5,632 bases of DNA from Thermotogaceae bacterium (GTDB lineage: Bacteria; Thermotogota; Thermotogae; Thermotogales; Thermotogaceae), in the NCBI GenBank assembly GCA_027038385.1, contig JALVXE010000221.1:1-5632 (forward strand), given 5' to 3'. Of this stretch, positions 5,387-5,632 are shown one piece after another. Positions within the stretch are counted from its first letter, which is position 1; each line of letters starts with the position of its first letter. The notes under the pieces are model-generated. The model was not told the origin of the DNA, ran no database searches, and saw nothing but the letters and a program-made list of their open reading frames with translations. The translations under genes and the position numbers were made by a program.

Positions 5387-5397
5387 GGTGGATTTTA

Positions 5398-5632
5398 TTA
5401 TTCACCAATTTTCAGGATATGCTTGAGCCCTTCTTTCAGCACGTTTTTAACATGATTATCCTGGATGCTGTACCTAACGAACCTTCCATTCCTCTTGGTT
5501 TTAACGAGCTTCAGGTGTCTGAGTATTTTCAGGTGTGAGGATACCACAGATTGGTCCACTCTGAGCGTGTTAGCGATTTTTCCAACACACTTGTTTCCAT
5601 TCAGAAGAACCAGGAGTATTCTGAGGCGTGTG
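5398..5632 (-). CDS. ArsR-family winged-helix transcriptional regulator, C-terminal 77 residues
   Basis: The frame is open from the window edge to a TAA at 5400-5398; the N-terminus lies outside. The visible 77 residues cover the winged helix-turn-helix typical of small ArsR/SmtB regulators. The order is RLRILLVLLNG (visible residues 2-12), a recognition helix region DQSVVSSHLKIL (26-37), the family-like RHLKLVKTKRNGRFVRYSI (38-56) forming helix and wing, then a short C-terminal helix. Where metal-sensing ArsR members carry Cys-x-Cys, this protein has KCVGKIA (15-21), with only one cysteine, so classical arsenic or lead sensing at that site is doubtful. The signal and targets are unknown. It is on the same strand as secE, but a separate promoter and a hairpin lie between them, so operon membership is uncertain. 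Confidence 0.85.
   Translation of the reverse strand, partial: TRLRILLVLLNGNKCVGKIANTLRVDQSVVSSHLKILRHLKLVKTKRNGRFVRYSIQDNHVKNVLKEGLKHILKIGE

Noticed and set aside
5305..5397. Possible rpmG (L33) or tRNA gene upstream of secE
   Set aside because: The gap is only 93 bases, too short for L33, and I find no cloverleaf; it is accounted for by the promoter, hairpin and ribosome binding site.

Overview
The window reads as chromosomal, housekeeping-type DNA from a member of the Thermotogales (Thermotoga/Pseudothermotoga-like). Three things support this. NusG is 353 residues long and carries the large domain insertion that, to my knowledge, marks Thermotoga NusG. L1, L11, SecE and ThyX all closely resemble the T. 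maritima proteins as I remember them. Coding is dense, with Glu/Lys-rich proteins and strong GGAGG ribosome binding sites. The genus is an inference; I could run no database search.

Layout from left to right. Positions 1-628 (minus) hold the N-terminal 209 codons of a signalling protein: a degenerate GGDEF-like domain running into the start of an EAL domain, cut by the window edge. Just upstream of it on the same strand, 14 bases away, is a complete methyl-accepting chemotaxis protein (643-2067, minus), so the two are probably one transcription unit. A 56-base divergent gap follows, then thyX (2124-2804, plus), the flavin-dependent thymidylate synthase. thyX converges on a minus-strand operon, secE-nusG-rplK-rplA (5304 down to 2827), and both share one bidirectional terminator hairpin at 2805-2833. 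The operon has a good candidate promoter at 5357-5386, a GC-rich 16-base palindrome with a T-run in its 5' leader, and a leader structure that can mask the rplK ribosome binding site. Upstream of it, on the same strand, is the C-terminal part of an ArsR-type winged-helix regulator (5398-5632), cut by the right edge.

How the genes work together. secE (translocon), nusG (transcription elongation), rplK and rplA (L1 stalk and GTPase-centre proteins of the 50S subunit) form the classical transcription-translation cluster. Here it stops after rplA instead of continuing into rplJ-rplL-rpoB-rpoC. The mcp and GGDEF-EAL pair suggests a link between chemoreceptor signalling and cyclic di-GMP. thyX is an independent nucleotide-metabolism gene.

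I see no mobile element, CRISPR array, tRNA or rRNA. Nothing here is an obviously new system. The most noteworthy points are three equally spaced copies of a motif inside the NusG insertion, the chemoreceptor/GGDEF-EAL pairing, the candidate leader structure before rplK, and an L11 substitution at a proline associated with thiopeptide binding.
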